Under the pieces are notes generated by a model that saw only the letters and a list, made by a program, of their open reading frames with translations, made no database searches and was not told where the DNA came from. The translations under genes were made by a program, and so were the position numbers. DNA of 60,700 nt from Streptomyces sp. NRRL B-24085. Its GTDB lineage: Bacteria; Actinomycetota; Actinomycetes; Streptomycetales; Streptomycetaceae. The stretch is from the NCBI RefSeq assembly GCF_001282115.1, contig NZ_LJBR01000067.1:1-60700 (forward strand). The letters run 5' to 3'. Below, piece after piece: positions 47,047-56,323 of the stretch. The number at the start of each line of letters is the position of its first letter. The stretch's first letter is position 1.

Positions 47047-48855
47047 TCACGCCGACAGTTCCTCACGCAGCGCGTCCCGCAGCCGGGCCGCCCGCTCCGA
47101 GACCTCCTCGGGCCCCAGGGCCACCGCGCGGTCGGCCCACCGCTGCCCCTCGGCCAGCTCTCCCCGACGCGCGTAGACCAGGGCCAGCCGCAACGCCGCC
47201 CGTCCGTGCCCGGCGTCGGCGGCCCGGGCCCACCACACGGCGGCCTCGGGCTCGCTGCCCTCCCGGGCGAGCAGCAGCCCCAGGTTGAACGCGCCGTTGC
47301 GGGACCCCGCCTCCGCGGCTTCCCGGTACCAGCGGGCCGCCTCGACGACGTCGCCCCGCGCGGCCGCGAGCATGCCCACCCGCACCTGGGCCCGGCGGTG
47401 CCCCTGCGTGGCCGCCCGCTCGTACCACTCCTCGCACTCGCTCTTCTCCTCGTGCACCGGCTCCCCGAGGGAGTGCGCGGGCACCGGCGGCCGCCGGGCG
47501 TCCAGCACGGTAGCCAGCCGGTACGCGGCCTCCGCGCTGCCGCCGCCCGCCGCACAGCGCAGGTGCCGCTCGGCGCCGGCCTCGTCGCCCTCCCGCAGCC
47601 GGGCGATGCCCACCTGGAGTGCGGCCTCGGTGTGCCCGGCGGCGGCGGCCCGCTCGTACCAGCGCAGCGCCACGGCGTCCTCGCCCCGCCCGGCGAACAG
47701 GATGCCGAGGTTGAACGCGGCGTCCACGCTGCCGGCCTCCGCGGCCTTGGAGAACCAGGGCTCGGCCCCGGCCGTGTCCCCGCCCTGGAGCAGCAGGATG
47801 GCGAGCGCGTTGGCCGCCTCCCGGTGCCCCGCGTAGGCGGCCCGGCGGTACCACTGCTCGGCCTGCGCGGTCCGCCCCTGCTCGGCGCAGAGCAGCCCGA
47901 GGTTGTACGCGCCGTTGTCGTCACCGGCGTCCATCGCGGCCCGGTACCACCGCTCGGCGGTCTGCGGCTCGCCGCGCTCGGCGTGCAGGGCGCCCAGCGC
48001 GTTGGCCGCGTTGCCGTCGCCGTCCTGGGCGGCGCGCAGCCACCACACGGCGGCGCTCTCGGTGTCACCGGCGTCCCGCAGCAGGAAGCCGAGCGCGCAG
48101 GCGGCCCGCGCCTCACCGTCCTTCGCGGACGTCAGGTACCAGCGCCCGGCCTCCTTGAGGGCACCGCGCCGCTCCAGGATCGCCCCGAGATGCAGCGCCG
48201 CCCGGCGGTGACCGCGCGCGGCGGCCTGCCGGTACCACAGCTCGGCCTCGGCCCCGGCGCCGTGGTCCTCGCCCACGTCGCCCTCGGGAACCAGTCGGCG
48301 GTCGAGCGTGCGGGCCAGCCGGTAGGCCGCCTCCCGGTGGCCCCGCTCGGCGGCGATCCGCATCCACTGCTCGGCGCCCGCGTCGCCGCGGTGCTCCAGC
48401 AGGTCGGCGAGCGCGTAGGCGCCCAGCGCGTGCCCCTGCTCGGCGGACTGGCGCAGCCAGTACTCGGCGGCGGGCTCGTCGCCCCGCTCGCGGTGGTGGC
48501 GGCCCAGCGCGTGCGCGGCCGCGGCGGAACCGGCGACGGCCGCGATCCGCCACCAGCCGGCGGCGTCGTCGGCGTATCCGCGCTGGTGCAGCAGGACTCC
48601 CAGGTTGTTGGCGGCGGCCCGGTCGCCGGCGGCGGTGGCGGCACGCAGATGGGGCTCGGCTCCGTCGAGATCGCCGCGGCGCAGCAGGAGGGCGCCGAGG
48701 ACGCTCATCGCCTCGACGTCACCGGCTTCGGCGGCCAGGCGCTGCCGGACCTCCTCGGCGGCGTCGTCAGTCGCCTCCCCGGCCCCGTCCCGCCCGGAAG
48801 GTTGCACAAAACGCCCTGTCTCGAACAGAGTTGCCTTGTCCCCCATAACGTCCAT
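47047..48855 (-). CDS. Sel1/TPR-like repeat protein
   Basis: 602 residues made of about fifteen Sel1-like repeats of 34-36 residues, such as AEQWYRRAAYAGHREAANALAILLLQGGDTAG. The regular pattern is A-x-x-WYR-AA-AGH-x-x-A-x-x-LG. The N-terminal 45 residues are acidic and non-repetitive. One repeat is interrupted by an insertion (RRPPVPAHSLGEPVHEEKSE, about 460-480). The protein is cytosolic and probably a scaffold. The ATG at 48855 follows AGGTGG; an ATG at 48846 is also possible. It lies between two identical tRNA genes. Confidence 0.88.
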   Translation of the reverse strand: MDVMGDKATLFETGRFVQPSGRDGAGEATDDAAEEVRQRLAAEAGDVEAMSVLGALLLRRGDLDGAEPHLRAATAAGDRAAANNLGVLLHQRGYADDAAGWWRIAAVAGSAAAAHALGRHHRERGDEPAAEYWLRQSAEQGHALGAYALADLLEHRGDAGAEQWMRIAAERGHREAAYRLARTLDRRLVPEGDVGEDHGAGAEAELWYRQAAARGHRRAALHLGAILERRGALKEAGRWYLTSAKDGEARAACALGFLLRDAGDTESAAVWWLRAAQDGDGNAANALGALHAERGEPQTAERWYRAAMDAGDDNGAYNLGLLCAEQGRTAQAEQWYRRAAYAGHREAANALAILLLQGGDTAGAEPWFSKAAEAGSVDAAFNLGILFAGRGEDAVALRWYERAAAAGHTEAALQVGIARLREGDEAGAERHLRCAAGGGSAEAAYRLATVLDARRPPVPAHSLGEPVHEEKSECEEWYERAATQGHRRAQVRVGMLAAARGDVVEAARWYREAAEAGSRNGAFNLGLLLAREGSEPEAAVWWARAADAGHGRAALRLALVYARRGELAEGQRWADRAVALGPEEVSERAARLRDALREELSA

Positions 48856-49020
48856 CGTCGCACCACCTGCAACCTGGGTACACCTGGTATACCGCAGCCA
48901 GTGAGGTCACTTCAGCGTTTTGTCGACATGCCCACAGAACGACAAGTGAAACACAGTCGCCCCCAACTGCCCCCGGCGGCGCGGCCGTCAGGACCTCGGC
49001 ACATGCGTTCGCACATCACG

Positions 49021-49051
49021 AAGGCCCGGATCCTGAAAGGATCCGGGCCTT
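49021..49051 (-). terminator. Terminator of tRNA-fMet copy 2
   Basis: AAGGCCCGGATCC (49021-49033) pairs perfectly with GGATCCGGGCCTT (49039-49051) around a 5-base loop, 9 bases past the tRNA on its own strand. Confidence 0.88.
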
Positions 49052-49060
49052 CGATTCCAG

Positions 49061-49134
49061 TAGCGGGGACAGGATTTGAACCTGCGACCTCTGGGTTATG
49101 AGCCCAGCGAGCTACCGAGCTGCTCCACCCCGCG
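49061..49134 (-). tRNA. Initiator tRNA-fMet (CAT), copy 2
   Basis: 74 bases, identical in sequence to the copy at 46900-46973, with anticodon CAT at 49100-49098. The same initiator features are present. The two copies are in the same orientation, about 2.2 kb apart, each with its own terminator. Confidence 0.96.
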
Positions 49135-49189
49135 CCGTTGTGTTGCAACCGTATCACGGCGCGGAGGTGGGCGTTCGGCCGGCGGTTGA

Positions 49190-52156
49190 TCAGCCGCCGG
49201 GGCTGCTGCTCGGGCTCGGACTGCCACTGGGTTTCGGGCTGCTGCTGGGCTTCGCGCTGCTGCCGCTCTTGTCCGCCGCGGCCTGCGCGTCCTCCGCCCG
49301 CTTGAGCGCGGCCTCCAGATCCGCCTGGGCCCTGCCGTACGCCTCCCAGTCGCCCTTCTTCAGGGCTTCCTGGCCGGCCTCGAAGGCCTTCTGGGCGTCG
49401 TCCAGCGCCTGTTGGACCGTCGGGTCGCTGGAGGCCGGCGGCGGCTTGGTGGTCGTCCCGCCGTCGTCGTCCGGTGGCTCGGTGGTCGAACCGCTCGCTC
49501 CGAACACCTTGTTCAGCGCTTCGTCGAGGGTGTCCTCGAAGGCGGTGTTGCCGCCGTAGGTCACCAACACCTTCCGCAGCAGCGGGTACTTGAGTCCACC
49601 ACCGCGTACGTAGACCGGCTCCACGTAGAGCAGTCCTCCGTCGAGCGGCACCGTCAGGAGATTGCCGTACTCCACATTGGAGTCGCCCCGGTTGAGGAGG
49701 CTGATGGTCTCGGCGATGTCCTGTTCGGAGTTGAACTGGCTCTGCACCTGTTTGGGCCCGTTGACCGTGGTGTTGGTCGGCAGTTTCAGGATTCTGATCT
49801 TGCCGTAGTCGCTGGTGCCCGCCTCGGCGTCGACCGACATGAACGCGCTGAGGTTGTCCCGGCCGTTGGGCGTGAACGTCGTCGTGAGCGAGAACGCCTG
49901 CGCCTTCTGGTCGGGCATCTTCATGCTCAGGTAGTACGGCGGCACCGCGTCGCCCGACTTGTTGGTCGGGTCGTCCGGCACCTGCCACACCTCGCTGCCG
50001 CTGAGGAAGGTGTCCGCGTCCTCGACGTGGTAGCGCGCCAGCAGTTCACGCTGGACCTTGAACAGGTCCTGCGGGTACCGCAGATGGGCCATCAGGTCGG
50101 TGGAGATCTCCTTCTTCGGCTCCACCGTGCCGGGGAACGCCTTCATCCAGGTCTTGAGGACCGGGTCCTTGGTGTCCCACTGGTAGAGCTTGACCTCGCC
50201 GGTGTACGCGTCGACGGTCGCCTTCACCGAGTTGCGGATGTAGTTGACCTGGTTCTGCTGGGCCACCACCGCCCGCTGGTTGTTCGTCGCGGTCAGCGAG
50301 TCGGCCGTGGTGTCACCGAGGGTCGTGCGCGAGGAGTACGGATATCCGTTGGTCGTCGTGTAGGCGTCGACGATCCACTGGATCTTGCCGCCCACCACCG
50401 CCGGGTAGGCGTCGCCGTCGATGGTCAGCCAGGGGGCGACCGCCTCGACGCGCTGCTTGGGCGTGCGGTTGTACAGGATCCGCGAGCCCTCGCCGATCGC
50501 TCCGGAGTAGAGGATCTGCGGCTCGCTGAACGCCACCGCGTACGCGGCCCGGTTGACCGGGCTGGAGAGGTTGACCCCGCTCTTGGCCTTGTAGCTGTAG
50601 GTCTTCTCGCCGGAGTCGTCGGAGTAGTCGATCTCCTTCTGGGGACCGCCGACGATCGAGTAGGTGGTGGTCTTCTCGCCGTAGTACACGCGCTGCTGGT
50701 ACGTCCCGAGGTCGCCCTGGGAGGGCAGGTTGGACTCGGTGAAGACCGGGCGGCCCTCGTCGTCGGCCTCGGTGCCCTTGGCGGCGACCACGCCGTAGCC
50801 GTGCGTGTAGCGGAAGTGGTCGTTGATCCAGTTGTTCTTCGGGATGCCGGCGAGGTTCAGCTCGCGCAGCCCGATGACCGTGTCCTGATCCCCGGCGTTC
50901 TTGCCGTCCTTGCTGTACCGGTCGACGTCCAGGTTGGTCGGGAACGCGTAGTAGTTACGCATCTGCTGGAGCTGCTGGAACGTCGGCGAGACCACGTTGG
51001 GGTCCACGACCCGGATGCTGGCCGTGGCGTCGACGTCGTCGCGCAGCTTGGTCTTGTCCGTGGTGGTGGACTTGCCGTCGTACTCGGTGACCGAGGCGTC
51101 GTCGATGCCGTAGGCCTCGCGCGTCGCCTTGAGGTTCTTCTCGACGTACGGCGCTTCCTTGGCCTGCTCGTTCGGCTGGACCTGGAACTTCTGGACGATC
51201 GCGGGGTAGAGGCCGCCGATGAGGATCGCCGAGAGCACCATCAGGCCGAAGCCGATCACCGGGAGCTGCCAGGTGCGCCGCCACAGGGTGGCGAAGAACA
51301 GCAGCGCGCAGATGACCGCGATGCAGAACAGGATCGTCTTGGCGGGCAGATAGGCGTTCGCGTCGACGTACCTGAGACCGGTCCAGCTGTCGGTCGCCTT
51401 GAAGTCGCTGGACTTGACCGCCAGGCCGTACCGGTCGAGCCAGTACGCGACGGCCTTCAGGGCGACGAAGACGCCGAGCAGCACCGACAGGTGGCCGGTC
51501 GCGGCGGCCGTGGCCCGCGCGCCCGGGGAGGTGATCCGCAGACCGCCGTACAGGTAGTGGGTGAGCGCGGCGGCGATCACCGAGAGGATCGCGGCGGCGA
51601 AGCCGAAGCCGAGCAGGAACCGGTACCAGGGCAGGTCGAAGGTGTAGAAGGAGATGTCGAGGTGGAACTGCGGGTCCTTCTCGCCGAAGGAGACGCCGTT
51701 GACCCACATCAGCCAGGTCCGCCACTGGCTGGAGGCGGAGGCGCCGGCGATCAGGCCCACCAGGGAGACGATCCCGAGCAGCAGCCACTTCTTGTACGGC
51801 GCGATGCCCATCCGGTAGCGGTCGAGGTTCTGCTGCTCCATCGACATGGCGCTCAGCGGCGGGCGCAGCCGGTGGGCCAGCCAGATGTTGAAGCCGACCG
51901 CGAGGGCCATCAGCAGACCGAAGACGAAGAACAGCCCGATCTTGGTCCACAGGGTGGTGGTGAACACGGACGAGTAGTTCACCGAGCGGTACCAGAGCCA
52001 GTCCGTCCAGAAGCCCGCGAACATGGTGAACGCCATGCCGAGGACGGCAAGGACGCCCAGCGTCATGAGCAGGGTCCGGGCACGCCGGGACGGGCGGCCC
52101 ACTCTCATCCGCGGCCCCGTCGGGCCTCCGCCGCGGTCCGGCATCTGGAAAGCCAA
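49190..52156 (-). CDS. UPF0182-family large membrane protein
   Basis: 988 residues. About seven membrane helices lie in the first ~330 residues ([19 protein letters not shown], then further segments to [16 protein letters not shown]). A large extracellular domain follows (about 340-900; for example [31 protein letters not shown]). The C-terminus is an alanine-rich coiled segment and a Ser/Pro/Lys tail. The start is probably TTG 52156, because GAGGTG lies six bases upstream and the next residues [10 protein letters not shown] are conserved (from memory); ATG 52144 is the alternative. Function unknown. Confidence 0.88.
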   Translation of the reverse strand: MAFQMPDRGGGPTGPRMRVGRPSRRARTLLMTLGVLAVLGMAFTMFAGFWTDWLWYRSVNYSSVFTTTLWTKIGLFFVFGLLMALAVGFNIWLAHRLRPPLSAMSMEQQNLDRYRMGIAPYKKWLLLGIVSLVGLIAGASASSQWRTWLMWVNGVSFGEKDPQFHLDISFYTFDLPWYRFLLGFGFAAAILSVIAAALTHYLYGGLRITSPGARATAAATGHLSVLLGVFVALKAVAYWLDRYGLAVKSSDFKATDSWTGLRYVDANAYLPAKTILFCIAVICALLFFATLWRRTWQLPVIGFGLMVLSAILIGGLYPAIVQKFQVQPNEQAKEAPYVEKNLKATREAYGIDDASVTEYDGKSTTTDKTKLRDDVDATASIRVVDPNVVSPTFQQLQQMRNYYAFPTNLDVDRYSKDGKNAGDQDTVIGLRELNLAGIPKNNWINDHFRYTHGYGVVAAKGTEADDEGRPVFTESNLPSQGDLGTYQQRVYYGEKTTTYSIVGGPQKEIDYSDDSGEKTYSYKAKSGVNLSSPVNRAAYAVAFSEPQILYSGAIGEGSRILYNRTPKQRVEAVAPWLTIDGDAYPAVVGGKIQWIVDAYTTTNGYPYSSRTTLGDTTADSLTATNNQRAVVAQQNQVNYIRNSVKATVDAYTGEVKLYQWDTKDPVLKTWMKAFPGTVEPKKEISTDLMAHLRYPQDLFKVQRELLARYHVEDADTFLSGSEVWQVPDDPTNKSGDAVPPYYLSMKMPDQKAQAFSLTTTFTPNGRDNLSAFMSVDAEAGTSDYGKIRILKLPTNTTVNGPKQVQSQFNSEQDIAETISLLNRGDSNVEYGNLLTVPLDGGLLYVEPVYVRGGGLKYPLLRKVLVTYGGNTAFEDTLDEALNKVFGASGSTTEPPDDDGGTTTKPPPASSDPTVQQALDDAQKAFEAGQEALKKGDWEAYGRAQADLEAALKRAEDAQAAADKSGSSAKPSSSPKPSGSPSPSSSPGG

Positions 52157-52308
52157 GGTGCGCACCTCGAAGTTCGCTGTCGATCCGTCAGGCCCTCGTG
52201 TTCGCGGGCCCTGCATGGCCCCCCGTGATCGCGGGCCCACACCTATGCAACTTACTCACCGTTTACTCGGTTCCCGATTCCGGTCACGAACGAGGCAGGA
52301 TTGTGACC

Positions 52309-52851
52309 ATGTCCAACACCCCCATGGCGGCGAACCCGCTCACCCGGGCCGTTCTCGAGATCGACGAGTACGCCTCCGGCCTCGGCTGGGACCAGCCCGC
52401 CCGTCTCTTCGCCCTCGTCGACACCGCCCGGCTGCGCGCCCAGGAACCCGCTCTCGCGAGCCAGCTCGGTCTCCAGGAGGGGCAGGAGTCCGCGGGCTTC
52501 ACCCCCATCGAGCAGGAGGAGATTCCCGCGGGCAAGCCGCTCGACGAGTTCCTCGGCACCATCGCCTGGCCCGACGCGGTCGTCGGCTGCGCGCTCACCG
52601 TGGAGCGCCTGATGCTGCCGCCGTCGGCCGAGGCGTCCGTCCCGCAGGGGCTGACCGAGGCCAAGCTGGCGAAGTGGGTCGCCGGGCACCCGGACCGCCA
52701 GGAGGTCCGGATGACGGTCGCGGTCCTGCGCGACGGCAGGCGCGACTCGGCTCTGCGGCTGCGCGAGAAGGACTCCCCCACCGAGGTCCTCACGGGCGGT
52801 GACCTGGTGCCGGGTCTGGCGGAGGCGCTGTCGGCGACCTTCGCGGAGTAG
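52309..52851 (+). CDS. PPA1309-family protein
   Basis: 180 residues, cytosolic, acidic. The family is restricted to actinobacteria and always lies next to the UPF0182 and PDZ-Lon genes, as here. It has conserved stretches such as DEYASGLGWDQPARLFALVDT and WPDAVVGCALTVERLMLPP. There are no membrane segments or catalytic motifs. The ATG at 52309 is preceded by GAGGCAGGA. Function unknown. Confidence 0.85.
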   Translation: MSNTPMAANPLTRAVLEIDEYASGLGWDQPARLFALVDTARLRAQEPALASQLGLQEGQESAGFTPIEQEEIPAGKPLDEFLGTIAWPDAVVGCALTVERLMLPPSAEASVPQGLTEAKLAKWVAGHPDRQEVRMTVAVLRDGRRDSALRLREKDSPTEVLTGGDLVPGLAEALSATFAE

Positions 52852-52860
52852 CCGCCGCGG

Positions 52861-53955
52861 TTATCCCTCGGTGCACTTCGGCAGGTCGGACGTCCTGCCC
52901 TCGCGGATGTCCTTGAGCGCGCCGAGGGCGTCCCCGATGGTGTTCACCTTGACCAGGGTGAGCCCGCCCGGGGTGTCCTTGGCGGCGGCCGCGCAGTTGT
53001 CGGCGGGCGTCAGGAAGTACTGGGCGCCCTTGTCGCGGGCGCCGACCGTCTTCATCTCGATGCCGCCGATCGGGCCGACCTTGCCGTCGTCGTCGATCGT
53101 CCCGGTGCCGGCGACGAACCTGCCGCCGGTGAGGCTGCCCGGGGTGAGCTTGTCGTAGATGCCGAGCGCGAACATGAGGCCGGCGCTCGGGCCGCCGACG
53201 TCGGCGAGCTTGATGTCGATGGTGAACGGGAAGGTGTGGTCGGTCCCGGCCGCGATCCCGACGACGGCGCGCTTCTCGCCCTCGTCGTCGGACGCCCTGG
53301 TGGTGATCGTGACCTTCTCGGTCTTCGTGGCCGTCCGGCGCGCCTTCTCGGCGGCGGCCTGCTCCTTCGCGGGCACGATCGTGAACACGACGTCCTCACC
53401 GGGCTTGTGCTTGGTCACCAGCTTGGCGACGTCGCCGGGCGCCTTCACCGCCGTACCGTCGACGGCCTTGATCACGTCACCGGCGTGGAGCCGGCCCTCG
53501 GACGGGGAGTCCTTGACGACGGTCGAGACGATCACCCAGGACTGCACCGGGACGTCCAGTTCCTTCAGCGCGGCGACCTTGGCGCTCTCCTGGGACTGGC
53601 TGAACTCCTCGGCGTTCTCCTGGGTCGACTGCTCCTCGGTCTTGCCGTCCGGGTAGAGGGTGTCGTGCGGCACGACCTTGTTGTCGTGCGCGAGCCAGCC
53701 GTACACGGCCTCGACGAGGTTCATCTTGTAGTCGGCGCTGGTGACCCGGACGGTGGTCATGTTGAGGTGACCGCTCGTCGGATACGTCTTGCGGCCGGAG
53801 ATCTGCAGCACCGGCTCGCCGCCGTGGTCCCCGAGCGTGTTCACCGTGGGGCCCGGTGACATCTCGGCGTAGGGCACGTTGATGAAGACTCCCGCGCAGA
53901 GGAGCGCGATCAGCATCAGTGTGGAGGCGAGCATCGTCGCGGTGCGGCGTGGCAT
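52861..53955 (-). CDS. PDZ and Lon-protease domain protein (YlbL-like)
   Basis: 364 residues. One N-terminal membrane helix (ASTLMLIALLCAGVFINVP) anchors the protein facing outward. A PDZ domain spans about 140-220 (VSTVVKDSPSEGRLHAGDVIKAVDGTAV) and a Lon-type serine peptidase domain about 240-350, with the catalytic serine in GGPSAGLMFALG and lysine in GIEMKTVGARDKGA. It is likely a membrane-bound quality-control or signalling protease. It is convergent with the PPA1309 gene, 9 bases apart. Confidence 0.92.
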   Translation of the reverse strand: MPRRTATMLASTLMLIALLCAGVFINVPYAEMSPGPTVNTLGDHGGEPVLQISGRKTYPTSGHLNMTTVRVTSADYKMNLVEAVYGWLAHDNKVVPHDTLYPDGKTEEQSTQENAEEFSQSQESAKVAALKELDVPVQSWVIVSTVVKDSPSEGRLHAGDVIKAVDGTAVKAPGDVAKLVTKHKPGEDVVFTIVPAKEQAAAEKARRTATKTEKVTITTRASDDEGEKRAVVGIAAGTDHTFPFTIDIKLADVGGPSAGLMFALGIYDKLTPGSLTGGRFVAGTGTIDDDGKVGPIGGIEMKTVGARDKGAQYFLTPADNCAAAAKDTPGGLTLVKVNTIGDALGALKDIREGRTSDLPKCTEG

Positions 53956-54016
53956 GGCATGACAGTACGGGACGCACCTGTCAGAGCTTCGTCAGGGCGC
54001 CGCCGTCCCGTGGACG

Positions 54017-54069
54017 TCAGGTGCGGAGTGCGCTCAGGTGCCGGGGTGCGGTCAGGTGCCGGAGTGCGA
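54017..54069. repeat. Three tandem 17-18-bp units spanning a stop codon
   Basis: Units TCAGGTGCGGAGTGCGC (54017-54033), TCAGGTGCCGGGGTGCGG (54034-54051) and TCAGGTGCCGGAGTGCGA (54052-54069). The last copy encodes the C-terminal HSGT and stop of the small membrane protein on the minus strand; the other two lie just downstream. Confidence 0.8.
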
Positions 54070-54216
54070 CTTCTCCATCGCGGCACGGAAACGGGCGTAG
54101 CCGTCGAGCTCGGGGCCGTCGCTGCGCGCCTTCCGGGTCCGGTTGGCCCAACTGCCCCACAGCCCCCCGAGGACAGCGGCCAACAACGGAATCAACAACC
54201 AGACGAGCGCCCCCAT
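54052..54216 (-). CDS. Small single-helix membrane protein
   Basis: 54 residues. One membrane helix (MGALVWLLIPLLAAVLGGLW) is followed by a basic and polar tail (NRTRKARSDGPELDGYARFRAAMEKSHSGT). The ATG at 54216 is chosen over the one at 54237 because GGGAGG lies six bases before it. An orthologue lies at this position between the PDZ-Lon gene and moaE in related genomes (from memory). Function unknown. Confidence 0.75.
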   Translation of the reverse strand: MGALVWLLIPLLAAVLGGLWGSWANRTRKARSDGPELDGYARFRAAMEKSHSGT

Positions 54217-54339
54217 GCCGACCTCCCGACCCCACACTGAGCCACCGCAGCGAACTGACTGATCAGCAGATTAACCATCCGCACTGACAACGCTCACGCC
54301 AGGGGTGCGGTTACGCAACCGGAGGGGTGAAGGAAGGGT

Positions 54340-54399
54340 TCAGCAGACGCCGACGGCGGGCTCAGCAGGGCGCCGACGGCGGGCTCAGCAGGCGCCGAC
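54340..54399. repeat. Tandem 22-23-bp units spanning the moaE stop codon
   Basis: Three copies of a unit beginning TCAGCAG and containing CGCCGACGGCGGG: 54340-54360, 54361-54383 and a shorter one at 54384-54399. The last encodes VGAC and the stop of moaE on the minus strand; the others lie directly after the stop. Confidence 0.8.
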
Positions 54400-54846
54400 C
54401 CATTCCTCCGTACCGTCAGAAAACGTCTGGTGCTTCCAGATCGGCACCTCGTGCTTGAGATCGTCGATCAGTTTCCGGCAGGCGTCGAAGGCCTCGCCCC
54501 GGTGCGGGCAGGAGACGGCGACGACGACGGCGAGGTCCCCGACCCCGAGGTCCCCCACGCGGTGCACGGCGGCGAGGGCCCGCACCGGGAACTCGGCGAC
54601 GACCTTCTCGGCGACCCTGCGCAGTTCGGCCTCGGCACTGGGGTGGCACGAGTACCCGAGCCTGTCGACGTCGGCGCCCCCGTCGTGGTTCCTGACGGTC
54701 CCGACGAACAGGGCGGTCCCCCCGGCCGCGTCGTCCCCGACGGCCTGGAAGACCTCGTCGAGGGAGAGGGGGGTGTCACGGATGGCGAGAAGCTTGATGG
54801 GCTCGTCGGCGGTCTGCTCACCGGGGTGATCGAAGGTGGGTGCCAT
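54385..54846 (-). CDS. moaE: Molybdopterin synthase large subunit MoaE
   Basis: 153 residues. Family motifs are present: GGTALFVGTVRNHDGG (about residues 41-56), AAVHRVGDLGVGDLAVVVAVSCPHRGEAF (about 92-120) and the catalytic-lysine segment LKHEVPIWKHQTF (about 130-142). With MoaD it transfers sulfur to precursor Z to make molybdopterin. It ends in Cys. No other moa gene is adjacent. The ATG at 54846 has a weak ribosome binding site. Confidence 0.93.
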   Translation of the reverse strand: MAPTFDHPGEQTADEPIKLLAIRDTPLSLDEVFQAVGDDAAGGTALFVGTVRNHDGGADVDRLGYSCHPSAEAELRRVAEKVVAEFPVRALAAVHRVGDLGVGDLAVVVAVSCPHRGEAFDACRKLIDDLKHEVPIWKHQTFSDGTEEWVGAC

Positions 54847-54934
54847 ACGTCCATCGTGCCGCACGTGGCGATCCACCAGGAATAGAGCTTTCATACAGGC
54901 GGGCACATCATGTCACCGGTGCATACGCCAACCC

Positions 54935-54964
54935 TCAGGGGCGCGGGGAACTGCGCGACCAGCC
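54935..54964 (+). repeat. Dispersed intergenic repeat, copy 3
   Basis: TCAGGGGCGCGGGGAACTGC followed by GCGACCAGCC, the exact reverse complement of the copy at 13303-13332. It lies about 50 bases past the stop of the SDR-like gene on the minus strand. Confidence 0.75.
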
Positions 54965-55015
54965 ACAGCGCACCCGCAGCCGCCCGCCCGCCTCCCGCGG
55001 CACTCCCTCAAGCGC

Positions 55016-56131
55016 TCAGATCCGCCGCCGAGCCTTCCGCGCCCGCCGCACCACCGCCGCCGCACCCAGCAGCGCGACCGTCGCACCCGCCGCGCCCGCC
55101 GCCGTCGCGTCCTTGCGCCCCAGCCGCCGCCCGGCGACCGTGTGCCGTCCGGCGACCTCCTCCAGCAGCTCAGCAAGGACCTCCTCGTTGGTCCACCGCG
55201 GCCGCCATCCGGCGTCGTGCAGCCGGCTCCCGCTCACCACCCAGGGGTACATCGTGTACGCCAGGTCCCCCGCGGGGGACGGCGTCAGCCCGATCCGGTG
55301 CAGCCGGGCCGCGGCCCCCAGCGCGACCGCCGACGGCAGCTCCATCCGGCGGATCCCGCTGAGCTCCTCGATCTCCTCCTGCTCCAGCCACCCGTCGCAC
55401 CCGACGGCGAGCTCCCCGTCGACCTTCTCCAGGACGGCGTGCTCCAGAGCGCTGCACAGGTCCTCGACGTGGCAGAACTGCCAGGCCGGCCGGGACCCGG
55501 CCACGACCAGCAGCCGCGGAGACTCGAAGTACCGGGTCAGAGCGGTGTCGGTACCGCCGCCGACCAGCACGGCAGGGCGTACGACGGTGACGTTGAGCCC
55601 GGGGTGCGCGCGGGGCGCCCGCCGTGCGAGCCGTTCGATCTCCAGCAGGTCCCCGACCCCGGTCGCCTCCGCGGTGGCCCGCAGTTCGGCGTCCTCCGAC
55701 AGGGGCAGCTCGTTGTCCGGCAGCGCCCCGTAGACCATCGCGGAGGTGCACAGCACGACCCGGTGCACACCCGCGGCCGCGGCGGCGGTCAGCACGGTCT
55801 GCGTCCCGCGCACGTTGTAGGCCGTACGCGCCGCGGGGTCGGTCTCCAGGTCGAGGTCGAGCGCCAGATGCACCACCACGTCGGCCCCGCGCAGCTTCTC
55901 CGCGATGGCGGGATCCCGTACGTCCAGGATGTGCCACTGCGCCGCGGCGCACTCACCGCGCCGCTCGTCCAGCGCGATGACCTGCTTGATCTCCTCCGAG
56001 GCGGCGAGCCGCTCGGTGAGCAGCGCTCCGACGCCGGACGCGGCACCGGTGACCGCGACGACTGGCCCGCGCGTGGCGGGATTGGTTGACTGGTTTCGCG
56101 CTGCGCGAACCTGCGGATCAGGGGAACTCAC
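55016..56131 (-). CDS. NAD(P)-dependent extended SDR-family protein
   Basis: 371 residues. The Rossmann nucleotide motif is VAVTGAASGVG (about residues 25-35), followed by LDVRDPA (cofactor adenine site), VVHLALD and TSAMVYGALP. The usual YxxxK catalytic pair is not clear: the tyrosine of MVYGA has no lysine three residues on, so it may be a binding protein rather than an enzyme. The C-terminal hydrophobic segment (AAGAAGATVALLGAAAVV) with a basic tail looks like a membrane anchor. The GTG at 56131 has GGAG seven bases upstream. Confidence 0.83.
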   Translation of the reverse strand: MSSPDPQVRAARNQSTNPATRGPVVAVTGAASGVGALLTERLAASEEIKQVIALDERRGECAAAQWHILDVRDPAIAEKLRGADVVVHLALDLDLETDPAARTAYNVRGTQTVLTAAAAAGVHRVVLCTSAMVYGALPDNELPLSEDAELRATAEATGVGDLLEIERLARRAPRAHPGLNVTVVRPAVLVGGGTDTALTRYFESPRLLVVAGSRPAWQFCHVEDLCSALEHAVLEKVDGELAVGCDGWLEQEEIEELSGIRRMELPSAVALGAAARLHRIGLTPSPAGDLAYTMYPWVVSGSRLHDAGWRPRWTNEEVLAELLEEVAGRHTVAGRRLGRKDATAAGAAGATVALLGAAAVVRRARKARRRI

Positions 56132-56323
56132 CGGGCGTCTCCAGCGGTTGTCTTCAGTAGGAACGCGAGTGACGCGTACGTACCAGGTGGCATCCATCCT
56201 GCCGCAGGCGGAGAGTCGGCGGAGCACCGAGGCCCCGACGGCCGTCGGTGTCTACGCTGGGGGGTGTTATCGGGCAGCCGCGCCGCCGGAGGCAACCGGT
56301 GGCCTTACCAGCCGAGGAATCCC

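Noticed and set aside
49412..52228. 938-codon open frame antisense to the UPF0182 gene
   Set aside because: It mirrors codon bias of the real gene, has a composition rich in Arg, Val, Leu and Gly with no fold-like pattern, and no start signal.
54017..54399. CRISPR array
   Set aside because: The repeats are directly adjacent with no unique spacers, are under 25 bp, and have no cas genes nearby.
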